The notes under the pieces were generated by a model that searched no databases, had not been told where the DNA came from, and saw nothing but the letters and a program-made list of their open reading frames with translations. Position numbers and translations under genes: made by a program. This document shows, one piece after another, positions 16,474-25,656 of a stretch of DNA of 64,000 nucleotides. Every line of letters begins with the position of its first letter. The first letter of the stretch is position 1. Source of the DNA: Sphingomonas sp. IC-11 (GTDB taxonomy: Bacteria > Pseudomonadota > Alphaproteobacteria > Sphingomonadales > Sphingomonadaceae); contig NZ_JAJNDU010000007.1 of NCBI RefSeq assembly GCF_021043365.1, positions 1 through 64,000 of the forward strand. Direction: 5' to 3'.

Positions 16474-17798
16474 CAGGCGCGGCCGGGCACTGGCCGCGTC
16501 TCGGGAGAGCGGACTAGGATCAGATACCACATTGCCACCATGTACACGGCATAGTTCGCCAGATGCGCCATCGCCACACCTTCAAAGCCGAAAAGCCGTG
16601 TTAGCAGCGCCGCGCTGGCCCAGAAGGACACGGCGAACAGCAGCTCGGTGACGATGAACAGGCGGGTCATGCCGCGGCCCAGCATCACGAATGACAAAAC
16701 CCAGCTGGAAATCTTCACCACGTCCCCGGCCATCTGCCAGCTGAACAGAACCTCCATCGGGGCGAAATCGCCGGTGAACAGAATGGCGATGACCAGATCA
16801 CGCAACAGGTATAAAGTCAGCGAAACCACCGTCACCGCCGGCACCACGATGCGATAGGTGCCCAGAATCTCGCGACGCAGCTCGGCAGGATCCCGGATTT
16901 CCGACAGGCGCGGCAGATAATATAGCGACAGCGTTACCGTGACGAAGGTGAGATAGATGGTGCTGATACGCCACATCGCATCCCAGTAACCGGCGTAATC
17001 CCAGCCGAACTGGGCGGCGAGATCGTTACGCACCGCCACCTGGCTAAGCGGGGCGGCGATCGCGCTGGCGGCCGCCATGGCGACGAACCCTCCCAGCGCG
17101 CGCAGATGCCGGCGATCGATCCGGCCGACCAAATAGCGCAGCCGGAACCACGCCGTGCGCGCCACCTGATGGAACGTGACGAAAAACACCAGCGCCTGAT
17201 TGATGCTGAGCGCCACCAGCGTACCGTACAGGCCATACCAATAAGCCAGCGCTCCCGTCACGGCGAGCCCGATGAATGAGCCCGCGATATTGCTGACGAC
17301 GTAGCGTTTCACTTCCTTCTTGCCGTTCAGCAGCGCCAGCAGAAGGGCATTCAGGCTGATGAAGACAAGGCCGGCCGCCAGCCACAGGAAGATGCTGGCC
17401 AAGGCCGGATCGTGCAGCAGTTCGCGCGCCAGGAAGTCGCGCGCCAGCACGATGGCGACCGCACTGATGAGTGAGGCGATCAGCGTTACGGTGCCGGCCG
17501 TCTGCCATAATCGCCGCTGCGATGCTTCGTCGTCGAAAAGTTCGGCAGTATATTTGACAACGCCGGTATTGGTCGCCCCGGTCGCGAAGGTGACGATCAT
17601 GCCAACCAGGTTCTGGAACTGCCCGATGATCGCATAGCCGGACGGACCGACGTAGATCGCCAGGATCTTGTTCAGCAGCAGCGCTGTGCCCATGCGCACG
17701 GCCACGGCGATGCCGTTCCAGAAGCTGGTCCGAATAAGGCTCAAACGAAGCGCCTCAGAAGAAACGTCGGATCGCGTCGATGACCTGATCGACCTCAT
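16473..17798 (-). CDS. wzx: Wzx-type lipid-linked repeat-unit flippase
   Basis: A polytopic membrane protein of 441 residues in the MOP (polysaccharide transporter) superfamily, moving undecaprenyl-PP-linked repeat units across the inner membrane. FWNGIAVAVRMGTALLLNKILAIYVGPSGYAIIGQF and TFATGATNTGVVKYTAE closely resemble WzxE/O-antigen translocases. About twelve hydrophobic segments are visible. The ATG at 17798 overlaps the aminotransferase by 44 bases; a TTG at 17744 would leave no overlap. Confidence 0.92.
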   Translation of the reverse strand: MRSIRSSTRSDVSSEALRLSLIRTSFWNGIAVAVRMGTALLLNKILAIYVGPSGYAIIGQFQNLVGMIVTFATGATNTGVVKYTAELFDDEASQRRLWQTAGTVTLIASLISAVAIVLARDFLARELLHDPALASIFLWLAAGLVFISLNALLLALLNGKKEVKRYVVSNIAGSFIGLAVTGALAYWYGLYGTLVALSINQALVFFVTFHQVARTAWFRLRYLVGRIDRRHLRALGGFVAMAAASAIAAPLSQVAVRNDLAAQFGWDYAGYWDAMWRISTIYLTFVTVTLSLYYLPRLSEIRDPAELRREILGTYRIVVPAVTVVSLTLYLLRDLVIAILFTGDFAPMEVLFSWQMAGDVVKISSWVLSFVMLGRGMTRLFIVTELLFAVSFWASAALLTRLFGFEGVAMAHLANYAVYMVAMWYLILVRSPETRPVPGRA

Positions 17799-18852
17799 CG
17801 TCGGTCAGCATGGGGCCGATGGGCAGGCTCAACACCTCACGATGCAGCCGCTCGCTGATCGGGAAGGTGCCTTCGCCAAGGCCAAGCGCGGCATAAGCGG
17901 GCTGCAGGTGCGGCGCGACCGGATAATGGATCATGGTTGCGATCCCCTGTTCGCGCAGATGCGCCGCCAACGCATCGCGCGCCGGATGCTGCACGACATA
18001 CAGGTGCCACACCGGCTCGGCCCATTCCGGCACCGACGGTAGGATCAGATCCAGCCCCTGCAGCCCGGCGCTGTAGCGGACCGCGATCGCGCGGCGCCGT
18101 TCGTTCTCCGTATCTAGATGCGGCAGCTTGGCGCGCAGAAACGCGGCCTGCATCTCATCGAGGCGGCTGTTATAGCCGATCACCTCATGATGATATTTGC
18201 GGCTGGAGCCATAATTGCGCAGCCGGCCGATTGCGTCGGCCATTGCCGTATCGGCAGTCACCGCACCGCCATCGCCAAGCGCGCCCAGGTTCTTGCCCGG
18301 ATAGAAGCTCCAGGTGACGATCGCGCCTTCGTCGCTGCCGATGCGTCGGCCCTTGTACCGGGCGCCATGCGCCTGCGCCGCATCCTCGATCAGCGCCAGA
18401 TCGTGGCGTGTGGCAATGGCGCGCAACGGATCGAGATCGGCCGGCTGACCGTACAGATGGACGGCGATGATGGCCCGTGTGCGCGGCGTGATGGCCGCTT
18501 CCACCAAGTCGGGATCGATGTTGCAGGTGGCCGGATCAGGCTCCACGCCGATCGGCACCGCGCCGACATGGCTGACGGCCAGCCAGGTCGCAATATAGGT
18601 GTTGCTGGGAACGATGACCTCGTCCCCCGGCCCGATGCCGAGCGCGCGCAACGCCAGTGAAATGGCATCCAGGCCGTTGGCGACGCCGACTGCGGCCGGC
18701 GCATCGCAATAAGCGGCGAATTCGCGTTCGAAGCTGGCGACCTCCTCGCCCAGAATGAACCAGCCGCTGTCGATGACCCGCGCCGCTGCGGCCAGCAAAT
18801 CGTCCCGCCGGGCCCGTGCGCCAGCGCCCAGATCAAGAAACTCGACCATCAT
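17755..18852 (-). CDS. dTDP-3-amino-3,6-dideoxyhexose aminotransferase (QdtB/FdtB-like)
   Basis: A PLP-dependent DegT/DnrJ/EryC1/StrS sugar aminotransferase of 365 residues. The PLP lysine is in FYPGKNLGALGDGGAV. LIEDAAQAHGARYKGRRIGS and RLDEMQAAFLRAKL are family signatures. Next to a 3,4-ketoisomerase and a left-handed beta-helix acyltransferase it completes the route from dTDP-4-keto-6-deoxyglucose to dTDP-Qui3N or dTDP-Fuc3N. ATGATG at the start overlaps the ketoisomerase stop. Which epimer is made cannot be read from the sequence by eye. Confidence 0.92.
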   Translation of the reverse strand: MMVEFLDLGAGARARRDDLLAAAARVIDSGWFILGEEVASFEREFAAYCDAPAAVGVANGLDAISLALRALGIGPGDEVIVPSNTYIATWLAVSHVGAVPIGVEPDPATCNIDPDLVEAAITPRTRAIIAVHLYGQPADLDPLRAIATRHDLALIEDAAQAHGARYKGRRIGSDEGAIVTWSFYPGKNLGALGDGGAVTADTAMADAIGRLRNYGSSRKYHHEVIGYNSRLDEMQAAFLRAKLPHLDTENERRRAIAVRYSAGLQGLDLILPSVPEWAEPVWHLYVVQHPARDALAAHLREQGIATMIHYPVAPHLQPAYAALGLGEGTFPISERLHREVLSLPIGPMLTDDEVDQVIDAIRRFF

Positions 18853-19283
18853 TGACCATCATAATGGAGGGATGCCCGACGCGCGGCGAGATAGGCGTCG
18901 TAATCGCGAAAATAATCGTCTTCCTCATAGGTGTTCGAGGCAAGGACAAGGCAGACGGAGCCAGAGGAAAAATTTTCTAGATCGCGCCAGATCATCGGGC
19001 ACACATACAATGCCTGATAGGGCCGGTTCAGGTGGAAGGTTTTGCGTGTGATGCCGTCGTCGAGGACCACGTCAAAACTGCCTGACACCGAAATGATGAA
19101 CTGGTGCAGCGCCTTATGGGCGTGAGAGCCGCGCTCCGCACCGCCCGGTACATCGTACAGATAATAGATGCGCTGAATGCCGAACGGAACGTGACGCCCG
19201 CCTTCCACGAACGTCAGGTTGCCGCGGATATCCTGGATCTTGGGCAGATCGGTGATCCGACACAGGTCAAGCAATGGGGTCAT
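18849..19283 (-). CDS. qdtA: dTDP-4-keto-6-deoxyglucose 3,4-ketoisomerase (FdtA/QdtA family)
   Basis: A small cupin-fold ketoisomerase (144 residues) of the FdtA/QdtA family that shifts the keto group from C4 to C3. [40 protein letters not shown] (active-site His pair), [18 protein letters not shown] and [15 protein letters not shown] are classic family motifs. The start overlaps the acyltransferase stop by four bases. The qdt name is provisional, since FdtA (galacto) and QdtA (gluco) products differ by stereochemistry only. Confidence 0.93.
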   Translation of the reverse strand: MTPLLDLCRITDLPKIQDIRGNLTFVEGGRHVPFGIQRIYYLYDVPGGAERGSHAHKALHQFIISVSGSFDVVLDDGITRKTFHLNRPYQALYVCPMIWRDLENFSSGSVCLVLASNTYEEDDYFRDYDAYLAARRASLHYDGQ

Positions 19284-19777
19284 ATGGTGGTTTCGTCCCG
19301 CCGTTTGCTGGAGGAGACAATGGTCGCCGGATTGCCGACCACCGTTGCGCCTGGCGGAACGCTGCGCGTTACTACCGCCCCCGCCCCGACCATCGCCCCG
19401 GCGCCGATTTCGATCCCCGGAAGGATTGTGGCATTGGCGCCGACCGATGCGCCCGCCCGCACGACCGTGTCCAGAAAGGGGGTCGAATAATCTTTCGACC
19501 GCGGACGCAGATCGTTGGTGAACGTCGCGTTGGGACCGATGAAGACCCCGTCCTCGATCGTGATCCCGCTCCACAACTGGACGCCGGATTTCACCGTCAC
19601 GTCGTTACCGATCCTAACGCCGCCCTCGATCAGGCAATGCGAGCAGATGTTGCAGCCGGCGCCGATCTCCGCGCCGTCGAGTATGACGCAAAACTGCCAG
19701 ATCCTGGTGCCATCCCCAATCCTGCTGGTCTGGATGTCGGACATGGGGTGAATGAAGGGCCCGGGCAGACTGGTCAT
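19280..19777 (-). CDS. Left-handed beta-helix N-acyltransferase (QdtC/FdtC-like)
   Basis: A hexapeptide-repeat acyltransferase of 165 residues. [20 protein letters not shown], the catalytic-type His of [27 protein letters not shown] and the repeats [20 protein letters not shown] show the left-handed parallel beta-helix. The family N-acylates the 3-amino group of dTDP-3-amino-3,6-dideoxyhexoses, giving Qui3NAc or Fuc3NAc. Four-base overlaps on both sides tie it to the phosphoglycosyltransferase and the ketoisomerase. Confidence 0.9.
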   Translation of the reverse strand: MTSLPGPFIHPMSDIQTSRIGDGTRIWQFCVILDGAEIGAGCNICSHCLIEGGVRIGNDVTVKSGVQLWSGITIEDGVFIGPNATFTNDLRPRSKDYSTPFLDTVVRAGASVGANATILPGIEIGAGAMVGAGAVVTRSVPPGATVVGNPATIVSSSKRRDETTI

Positions 19778-21042
19778 TTCGATCCGTGTCCAGTGATCAT
19801 GGTGCGGATAGTCTTCACGACGATCAGCATGTCGATCCAGGGAGAATAATGTTTGATGTAATAGAAGTCGTAGTGGAGCTTGTTGCGCACTTCATCCACC
19901 TCGGCGACATGGCCCTGGCAGACCTGTGCCCAGCCCGCGATGCCCGGCCGGATGATGTGACGATACCGATAGAAGGGGATTTCCTGCTCGTACCAGCGTG
20001 ACAGGACGGCTGCCTCCGGACGCGGGCCAATGAAGCTCATCTCGCCCTTCAGGACGTTGAAGAGCTGCGGCAATTCATCCAATCGGCTCTTGCGCAAAAA
20101 TCTGCCCAAGGGGGTGATCCGGCTGTCCCCGCTTTGCGTGATCGCCGCTTCACGTACATCGCGCGTTGGATCAACCGCCGCCGTCATGGTGCGAAACTTG
20201 TAAACCCGGAACGGTTGCCCCCGCGAGCCGATGCGTTCCTGTACGAACAGCGCGGGCCCGGCCGATGTGACCTTCACCAGAAGGGCAATCAACAGCATCA
20301 GAGGCAGCAGCAAAATGCCAAGAACCGCCGCCGCTATCCAATCGATGGCGTGCTTCACTACCCGATAGGCCGGCCGCGGCGTCAACGATCCAAAACTGTT
20401 TTCGGACAGATGCTCCAGCTCCACCCTGCCGGTCAGGGATTCCATCAGGTGCTTGCTGTGCAGAACCGGGAGCTGGGCGAGGGCATAATCGGCAAGCCTG
20501 GTTTCCCATGCATCCGGCAAGTCACCGCGCAGGTCCACTGCTACCGCATCAATGCCGTCAATGGGCTCATCGGGAGAGTGAAGCAGGTGCCAGTCGACGT
20601 TCTCGATTTCCATCAACGTCTGGATATTGCCGATCGGGATCAACCCGATCCGTAGCCGCCGCCGTTGGGAGGTCGTCAGGACGAACAGCATCCAGATGAA
20701 GCCGAATACCAATCCCGCTACCAGGCTAACGCGATTGTACTGGATCCGGGACAAAATGAAGATGCCAAGCAAGGTACCGTAAGCCAGGCCAAACGACGGC
20801 AGCAGGGAGGACGCCGCTTCTTGCCCGGGATAGGTGGCGATATGCCGGGTCAGCCAGATGGCCACCACTGTGGCGGCGACAACGCCAATGAGCGTGTAAA
20901 GATGTATAGCGTAATCGTTCGGCGGCAGGCCCAGCGCCATGCGTGTCAGGTAAGGAAGAACACCGGCGATAAGGATGCCACCGCCCACTTGGAACCAGAA
21001 ACTTTCCCAGTGCGAGGCATGACGAAGTTGCAGATTACCCAC
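19774..21042 (-). CDS. Initiating undecaprenyl-phosphate sugar phosphotransferase (WbaP/WcaJ type)
   Basis: A polyprenyl-phosphate hexose-1-phosphate transferase (422 residues) that would start each repeat unit. Four hydrophobic segments and a soluble domain precede the catalytic C-terminal region: [20 protein letters not shown] (membrane re-entrant helix), [45 protein letters not shown] and [10 protein letters not shown]. The start appears to be GTG 21042, overlapping a TAG. It is first in the leftward assembly operon. Which sugar phosphate it transfers is not deducible. Confidence 0.93.
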   Translation of the reverse strand: MGNLQLRHASHWESFWFQVGGGILIAGVLPYLTRMALGLPPNDYAIHLYTLIGVVAATVVAIWLTRHIATYPGQEAASSLLPSFGLAYGTLLGIFILSRIQYNRVSLVAGLVFGFIWMLFVLTTSQRRRLRIGLIPIGNIQTLMEIENVDWHLLHSPDEPIDGIDAVAVDLRGDLPDAWETRLADYALAQLPVLHSKHLMESLTGRVELEHLSENSFGSLTPRPAYRVVKHAIDWIAAAVLGILLLPLMLLIALLVKVTSAGPALFVQERIGSRGQPFRVYKFRTMTAAVDPTRDVREAAITQSGDSRITPLGRFLRKSRLDELPQLFNVLKGEMSFIGPRPEAAVLSRWYEQEIPFYRYRHIIRPGIAGWAQVCQGHVAEVDEVRNKLHYDFYYIKHYSPWIDMLIVVKTIRTMITGHGSK

Positions 21043-21252
21043 TAAGGCGCTCTCGATCCGGTTTCAGTGTCTGTGCAAGAGGCTGGATATCTTCCGCGTC
21101 TGCTCTGTCGGCCTTGTGAAGTCCGCCGTGGCCGATAGACGCCGGCCTTTCTCATTGCAACAAGCTGACCTGCCTCGTCGGCCGCGATGCCGTTGTTCGC
21201 GGATGAACGCAGTTTCGTTGGCGCCGCTGATCGCCTAAGCGCGAGGGCGATC
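21043..21252. promoter_or_regulatory. Divergent control region of the two assembly operons
   Basis: About 210 bases separate the leftward PGT-to-GT operon from the rightward ligase/Wza/Wzc operon and must carry both promoters. A GAGGG ribosome-binding sequence precedes the rightward start. No clear operator palindrome was seen. Confidence 0.45.
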
Positions 21253-22668
21253 ATGAGCACGCAATCTCACTCTCGTCCGCTTTCCCGGCCAAGTCTGCCC
21301 CTTGTGCTGCTTGCCGGGTTGCTGGTCATCTTGTGGCTTGCAGGGGGCGCGTCCAGGGACAGCGCAGCGGGGCAGGTCATTGTGCGTGGCGCCGCCTGGG
21401 CCGCGTTGATCATGGGTCTGTTGTTGTGTCGCCCGGCCTTTTCCGCGGCGCGTCCGGTCTGGCTGTTGCTGGGCAGCATGGTTGCACTGGCGCTGCTTCA
21501 GCTCGTGCCCTTGCCGCCGGATGTGTGGCAGGCGCTCCCAGGCCGCGAACCGTTTGTGGAAGCCATGGACATCACGGGGCAGGCTCAGCCTTGGCGGCCT
21601 TGGGCGATCGTCCCGGGTGGCGCGCGCAATGCTGCTGAGTCCCTGATCGTGCCGGTAACAACCTTGTATCTGGCAACAGCATTGAACAGGACAGAGCGCC
21701 GCTGGTTGATGCCGGTGCTGCTGAGCCTGATCGGCGCGTCCATGCTGGTCGGACTACTGCAATTTTCAGGCGTGGTGTTGAACAACCCGTTCATCAACGA
21801 TACTGCTGGTGAGGTTAGTGGCAGCTTCGCCAATCGCAACCATTTCGCTTTGTTCATGGCGTTCGGTTGTCTCATCGCACCAATCTGGGCATTTTCCCAC
21901 GGGCATGGCTGGAACTGGCGGATTGCGGTTGCCTGTGGCCTCGTCCCCTTGTTTGTTCTGACGATATTGGCGACCGGCTCGCGCGCGGGACTGTTGCTGG
22001 GTGTCAGTGCTCTGGGAATTGGCCTGCTGCTCGCACGGGATGGGCTAAAGGCCCTGTTCGACAAGGCGGCACGGTGGGTATTGCCGGCCATCATCGCCGG
22101 GGTTGTCGCCATGCTGGCGGTGCTGGTGTTGCTGAGCATCGTGGCTGATCGCGCGATTGCGATCAGCCGGATTGTGGAAATGGATCCCGGGCAAGACATG
22201 CGCAGCCGCGGCTTGCCGACGGTGATCGAGATGATCGGAACGTATTTTCCGGTCGGATCGGGATTGGGCGGCTTTGACCCATTGTTCCGCATGCATGAGC
22301 CGTTTGGTCTTTTGAAGCCGACCTATTTCAATCACGCGCACAATGACTTCCTGGAAATCCTGCTTGATGCCGGTGTGCCAGGCTTGCTGCTGCTGCTCGC
22401 GGCCGTAGGATGGTGGGGCTGGGCTAGCTTGCGTGCCTGGCGCGGCCCTGCCAGGCGTGCGGGCGGTCTGGCACGACTGGGATCTGCCATGATCTTCCTT
22501 GTGCTGGTCGCGAGTGTCGTGGATTACCCCGCGCGTACGCCGATGATCATGGCAGTTTTGGCGATGGCCGCCGTCTGGCTGGCAACAGGTCCAGACGAGG
22601 AGCGCGACCGCATAGGAAACGCGGCCGATTATCCGTCAAGGAGGTCGGCTTTACCGCGCAAAAGGTAA
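21253..22668 (+). CDS. O-antigen ligase / Wzy_C family membrane protein
   Basis: A 471-residue polytopic membrane protein of the O-antigen ligase family. The first half has repeated hydrophobic helices. The periplasmic-loop signatures SFANRNHFALFMAFG and THAHNDFLEILLDAGVPG-like sequence (here FNHAHNDFLEILL) are diagnostic. Such proteins either polymerise repeat units or attach chains to a lipid acceptor. As an EpsG-type polymerase is already present, a ligase or second polymerase role is possible. The start at 21253 has GAGGG at proper spacing. It is first in a rightward operon with wza- and wzc-like genes. Confidence 0.88.
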   Translation: MSTQSHSRPLSRPSLPLVLLAGLLVILWLAGGASRDSAAGQVIVRGAAWAALIMGLLLCRPAFSAARPVWLLLGSMVALALLQLVPLPPDVWQALPGREPFVEAMDITGQAQPWRPWAIVPGGARNAAESLIVPVTTLYLATALNRTERRWLMPVLLSLIGASMLVGLLQFSGVVLNNPFINDTAGEVSGSFANRNHFALFMAFGCLIAPIWAFSHGHGWNWRIAVACGLVPLFVLTILATGSRAGLLLGVSALGIGLLLARDGLKALFDKAARWVLPAIIAGVVAMLAVLVLLSIVADRAIAISRIVEMDPGQDMRSRGLPTVIEMIGTYFPVGSGLGGFDPLFRMHEPFGLLKPTYFNHAHNDFLEILLDAGVPGLLLLLAAVGWWGWASLRAWRGPARRAGGLARLGSAMIFLVLVASVVDYPARTPMIMAVLAMAAVWLATGPDEERDRIGNAADYPSRRSALPRKR

Positions 22669-22714
22669 CACCTATAGCGCACAAACCCATTCTGGTCGGG
22701 ATCCATTCAAACGC

Positions 22715-23425
22715 ATGCGTAATCTTTGTGCCGTCCTGTTGCTGGCCGTAGCTTTGTCCGCCTGCGCAGGGCGGGAGCCGTTACGATCGTCGTCCCAGCT
22801 AACGGTGATAGAGAATGAAGCAACGCTGCCTCCTCCGGACCGCAATGATCTGACCGCCGGGGATCGCCCATCGCTGATCGGGCCGTTGGATACGATCCAG
22901 GTGGACGTGTTTAACGTTCCCGAATTAAGCCGCGAAATGCAGGTTGATGCGAGCGGGCGGATCTCCATGCCGCTTATCGGAACGATCGATGCGCGCGGCA
23001 AAACAGCAGGTGAGTTGGCTGAGGCTGTGGAAAGCGCCTTGCGGGGCCGCTACGTTCGCAACCCCGATGTTACAGTCAATATCAAGAGTTCGGTCAGCCA
23101 GGTTGTGGCGATCGACGGACAGGTGATTGAACCGGGATTATACCCGGTGACGAACCAAATGACTCTGCTGCGTGCCATCGCGTCGGCGAAGGGATTGGCG
23201 GAATTCGCCAAGCAGGATGACGTGGTGATCCTACGAACTGTTAATGGTCGTAAGATGGCCGGGCTTTACAATATCGATGCGATCCGCCGCGGAGTTTATG
23301 ACGATCCGGCTATCTTTGCCAATGACGTGGTAGTGGTCGGTGATTCACCACAGCGTCGTCTCTTCCGTGATTTCGTGTCGCTCGCGCCGCTGCTTGCCGC
23401 GCCGCTTATCGCGATCGTGCAATAA
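22715..23425 (+). CDS. Wza/GumB-type polysaccharide export lipoprotein
   Basis: A 236-residue outer-membrane export protein. The signal peptide ends in a lipobox (LSACAG, Cys near residue 17). The polysaccharide-export domain (GPLDTIQVDVFNVPELSREMQVDASGRISMPLIG) and a soluble-ligand-binding beta-grasp domain (VAIDGQVIEPGLYPVTNQMTLLRAIASAKGL) follow. It would form the outer-membrane channel paired with the Wzc-like protein encoded 15 bases downstream. Confidence 0.92.
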   Translation: MRNLCAVLLLAVALSACAGREPLRSSSQLTVIENEATLPPPDRNDLTAGDRPSLIGPLDTIQVDVFNVPELSREMQVDASGRISMPLIGTIDARGKTAGELAEAVESALRGRYVRNPDVTVNIKSSVSQVVAIDGQVIEPGLYPVTNQMTLLRAIASAKGLAEFAKQDDVVILRTVNGRKMAGLYNIDAIRRGVYDDPAIFANDVVVVGDSPQRRLFRDFVSLAPLLAAPLIAIVQ

Positions 23426-23440
23426 GGTTCGTCGTCGATA

Positions 23441-25651
23441 ATGAAGATGCTTTCCTCTCAGACGCTCGGCGGGAATGTCTCAGCGAGTCCGGTGGCTGGA
23501 CCAGCCACGTTGACCGACGAGACGATGCCACTGCTGCGGCAGTATCTGCGTATTGCGATGCGGCGCCGCTATGCGATCATCGCTGCCGTCGTCGGGTGCG
23601 TGCTGCTGGGGTTGATCATCACCTTGCTGATGACCCCCAAGTACACTGCGACTTCAACCATCGAAATTTCGAGAGAATCTGACAAGGTCACTAATTTTCA
23701 AGGCGTTGAACGCGAAGCGAGTGTCGCCGACCAGGAATTCTACCAGACGCAATATGGCCTGTTGCAATCACGCTCGCTTTCGGAGCGTGTGGCCGCGCAA
23801 CTGCGGCTGATCGACGATCCCGAGTTCTTCGAATTGTTCGGTGTTTCGCAGGACAAACCAGCATTCCAGCAGACCAACGGCCGCTATCCCGCCAGCGGAC
23901 GGGCTGCGCGTCAGCGAGTGGCTGGCGAGGTGCTGCTGAAAAATTTGAGTATTGATCCGACACGTCTGTCGCGTCTTGTGGATATCCGCTTCACCAGCCC
24001 GGACGCGGACTTCTCCGCCCGCGTTGCCAACGCCTGGGCAGAGAATTTCATCAAGACCAATTTGGAGCGCAAGATCCAGGCGACGTCGTATGGCCGCGAT
24101 CTGCTTCAGCGTCAGCTCGCCGAATACAAGAACCGGCTAGACCAGTCACAGCGTCAGCTTGTCGCCTACGCCTCGGCGCAACAGATCATCAACTTGCCTT
24201 CGCAAACCAGCGGGGACAATCGTGCGACCTCGGAAAGGTCGATCGTTGCCGATGATCTGGCGGCATTGAACGCTGCGCTCTCACAGGCGACAGCGGACCG
24301 GATTCAAGCCGAAGCCCGCTATCAGCAGGTCGGTCGCTCCGGTGCCTCCACCGAGGCGCTGCGTAATGTGGCAATCAACAACCTGCGGCAGCGTCGAGCT
24401 GAGTTGGCGGCGGAATATCAGCAGCTGATGACCCGCTTCGAGCCAGGCTATCCCGCAGCCCAGGCGATCCAGTCGCAAATCAATCAACTCGATCGCTCGA
24501 TCGCGCGCGAGGAAGGGCGCGTCACGAATTCACTCCAGGCGGATTACCGCGAGGCCGTGGAGCGGGAGCGCGCGCTTCAGGCGAAAGTGAATCAGCTCAA
24601 GTCGAGCTTCCTTGATCTGCGCCGGCGCTCGATCCAGTATAACATCTACCAGCAGGAGGTGGACACCAATCGCGCCCTGTATGACGGGCTGCTCCAGCGG
24701 TTCAAGGAAATCGGTGTGGCAGGTGGCGTGGGAGTAAACAACGTTGCGGTTGTCGACCCTGCGGATGTACCTCAACGGCCGTCCAGCCCACGCCTGCTCA
24801 TCAACCTTGCCGCCTCGATCCTGGCAGGCTTGGTACTAGGCGCAGCTATTGCGCTTGCTCTGGAGCAGATCGACGAAGCGATTGCCGATCCGGCAGAAGT
24901 CGAGCGCCGGCTTGGCCTGCCGCTGCTCGGGTCGGTGCCCAAGGTGGAGGGAGCAACGCCCAAGGAAGCGTTGCTGGATCGCAAGTCAGAGCTGGTCGAT
25001 GCCTATCTGGCGGTGCAGACCAACCTTGCTTTCACCACGCAGCACGGTGTGCCCCGCTCGTTTGCCGTGACATCCACACGACCGGCAGAGGGTAAGTCCA
25101 CCACTGCGCTGGCATTGGCCACGACATTGGCCCGTGCGCATCGCCGGGTCATCCTGGTCGATGGCGATATGCGGTCGCCCTCGGTGCATCATCTGGGTGG
25201 CGTTGATCACGATCGGGGGCTTAGCAACTTCTTGTCGGGACAAGACGACATCTCATCGCTGACGTTCGAGATGCGCGAGCTTGGGCTGACTGCGATGTCA
25301 GCTGGACCGATCCCGCCTAACGCGGCCGAATTGCTCACGGGCAATCGTTTGTCGCTCCTGATCGAGCGCTTGCTTGAAACCTATGACCATGTCGTGATCG
25401 ACTCTCCCCCGGTCATGGGGCTTGCCGATGCGCCGCTGATTGCGAGCCGCGTCGAAGGTGTGATCTATGCCGTGGAATCGCATGGGATTCGAGCAACGCT
25501 GGTCAAGACCGCACTTGGCCGTCTTGCCAGCGCCAATGCCCGGATCGTCGGGGGCGTGTTAACGAAATTCGAGCCGCGTAAGGCGAACTATGGTTATGGC
25601 TATGAATATGGCTATGGCTATGGGCGTGATCGCCGCGCGGATGCGGCCTGA
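23441..25651 (+). CDS. Wzc-type chain-length regulator and bacterial tyrosine kinase
   Basis: A 736-residue inner-membrane protein. A Wzz domain (TM near residues 42-66) is followed by a long periplasmic coiled coil (about 240-420), a second TM (residues about 450-470) and a cytoplasmic BY-kinase domain with Walker A (RPAEGKSTTALAL, about 547), Walker A' (ILVDGDMRSPSVH) and Walker B (VVIDSPPV). The C-terminus is a Tyr cluster alternating with Gly, the expected autophosphorylation tail. It controls polymer length and export together with the Wza-like protein. Confidence 0.94.
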   Translation: MKMLSSQTLGGNVSASPVAGPATLTDETMPLLRQYLRIAMRRRYAIIAAVVGCVLLGLIITLLMTPKYTATSTIEISRESDKVTNFQGVEREASVADQEFYQTQYGLLQSRSLSERVAAQLRLIDDPEFFELFGVSQDKPAFQQTNGRYPASGRAARQRVAGEVLLKNLSIDPTRLSRLVDIRFTSPDADFSARVANAWAENFIKTNLERKIQATSYGRDLLQRQLAEYKNRLDQSQRQLVAYASAQQIINLPSQTSGDNRATSERSIVADDLAALNAALSQATADRIQAEARYQQVGRSGASTEALRNVAINNLRQRRAELAAEYQQLMTRFEPGYPAAQAIQSQINQLDRSIAREEGRVTNSLQADYREAVERERALQAKVNQLKSSFLDLRRRSIQYNIYQQEVDTNRALYDGLLQRFKEIGVAGGVGVNNVAVVDPADVPQRPSSPRLLINLAASILAGLVLGAAIALALEQIDEAIADPAEVERRLGLPLLGSVPKVEGATPKEALLDRKSELVDAYLAVQTNLAFTTQHGVPRSFAVTSTRPAEGKSTTALALATTLARAHRRVILVDGDMRSPSVHHLGGVDHDRGLSNFLSGQDDISSLTFEMRELGLTAMSAGPIPPNAAELLTGNRLSLLIERLLETYDHVVIDSPPVMGLADAPLIASRVEGVIYAVESHGIRATLVKTALGRLASANARIVGGVLTKFEPRKANYGYGYEYGYGYGRDRRADAA

Positions 25652-25656
25652 CGTTG

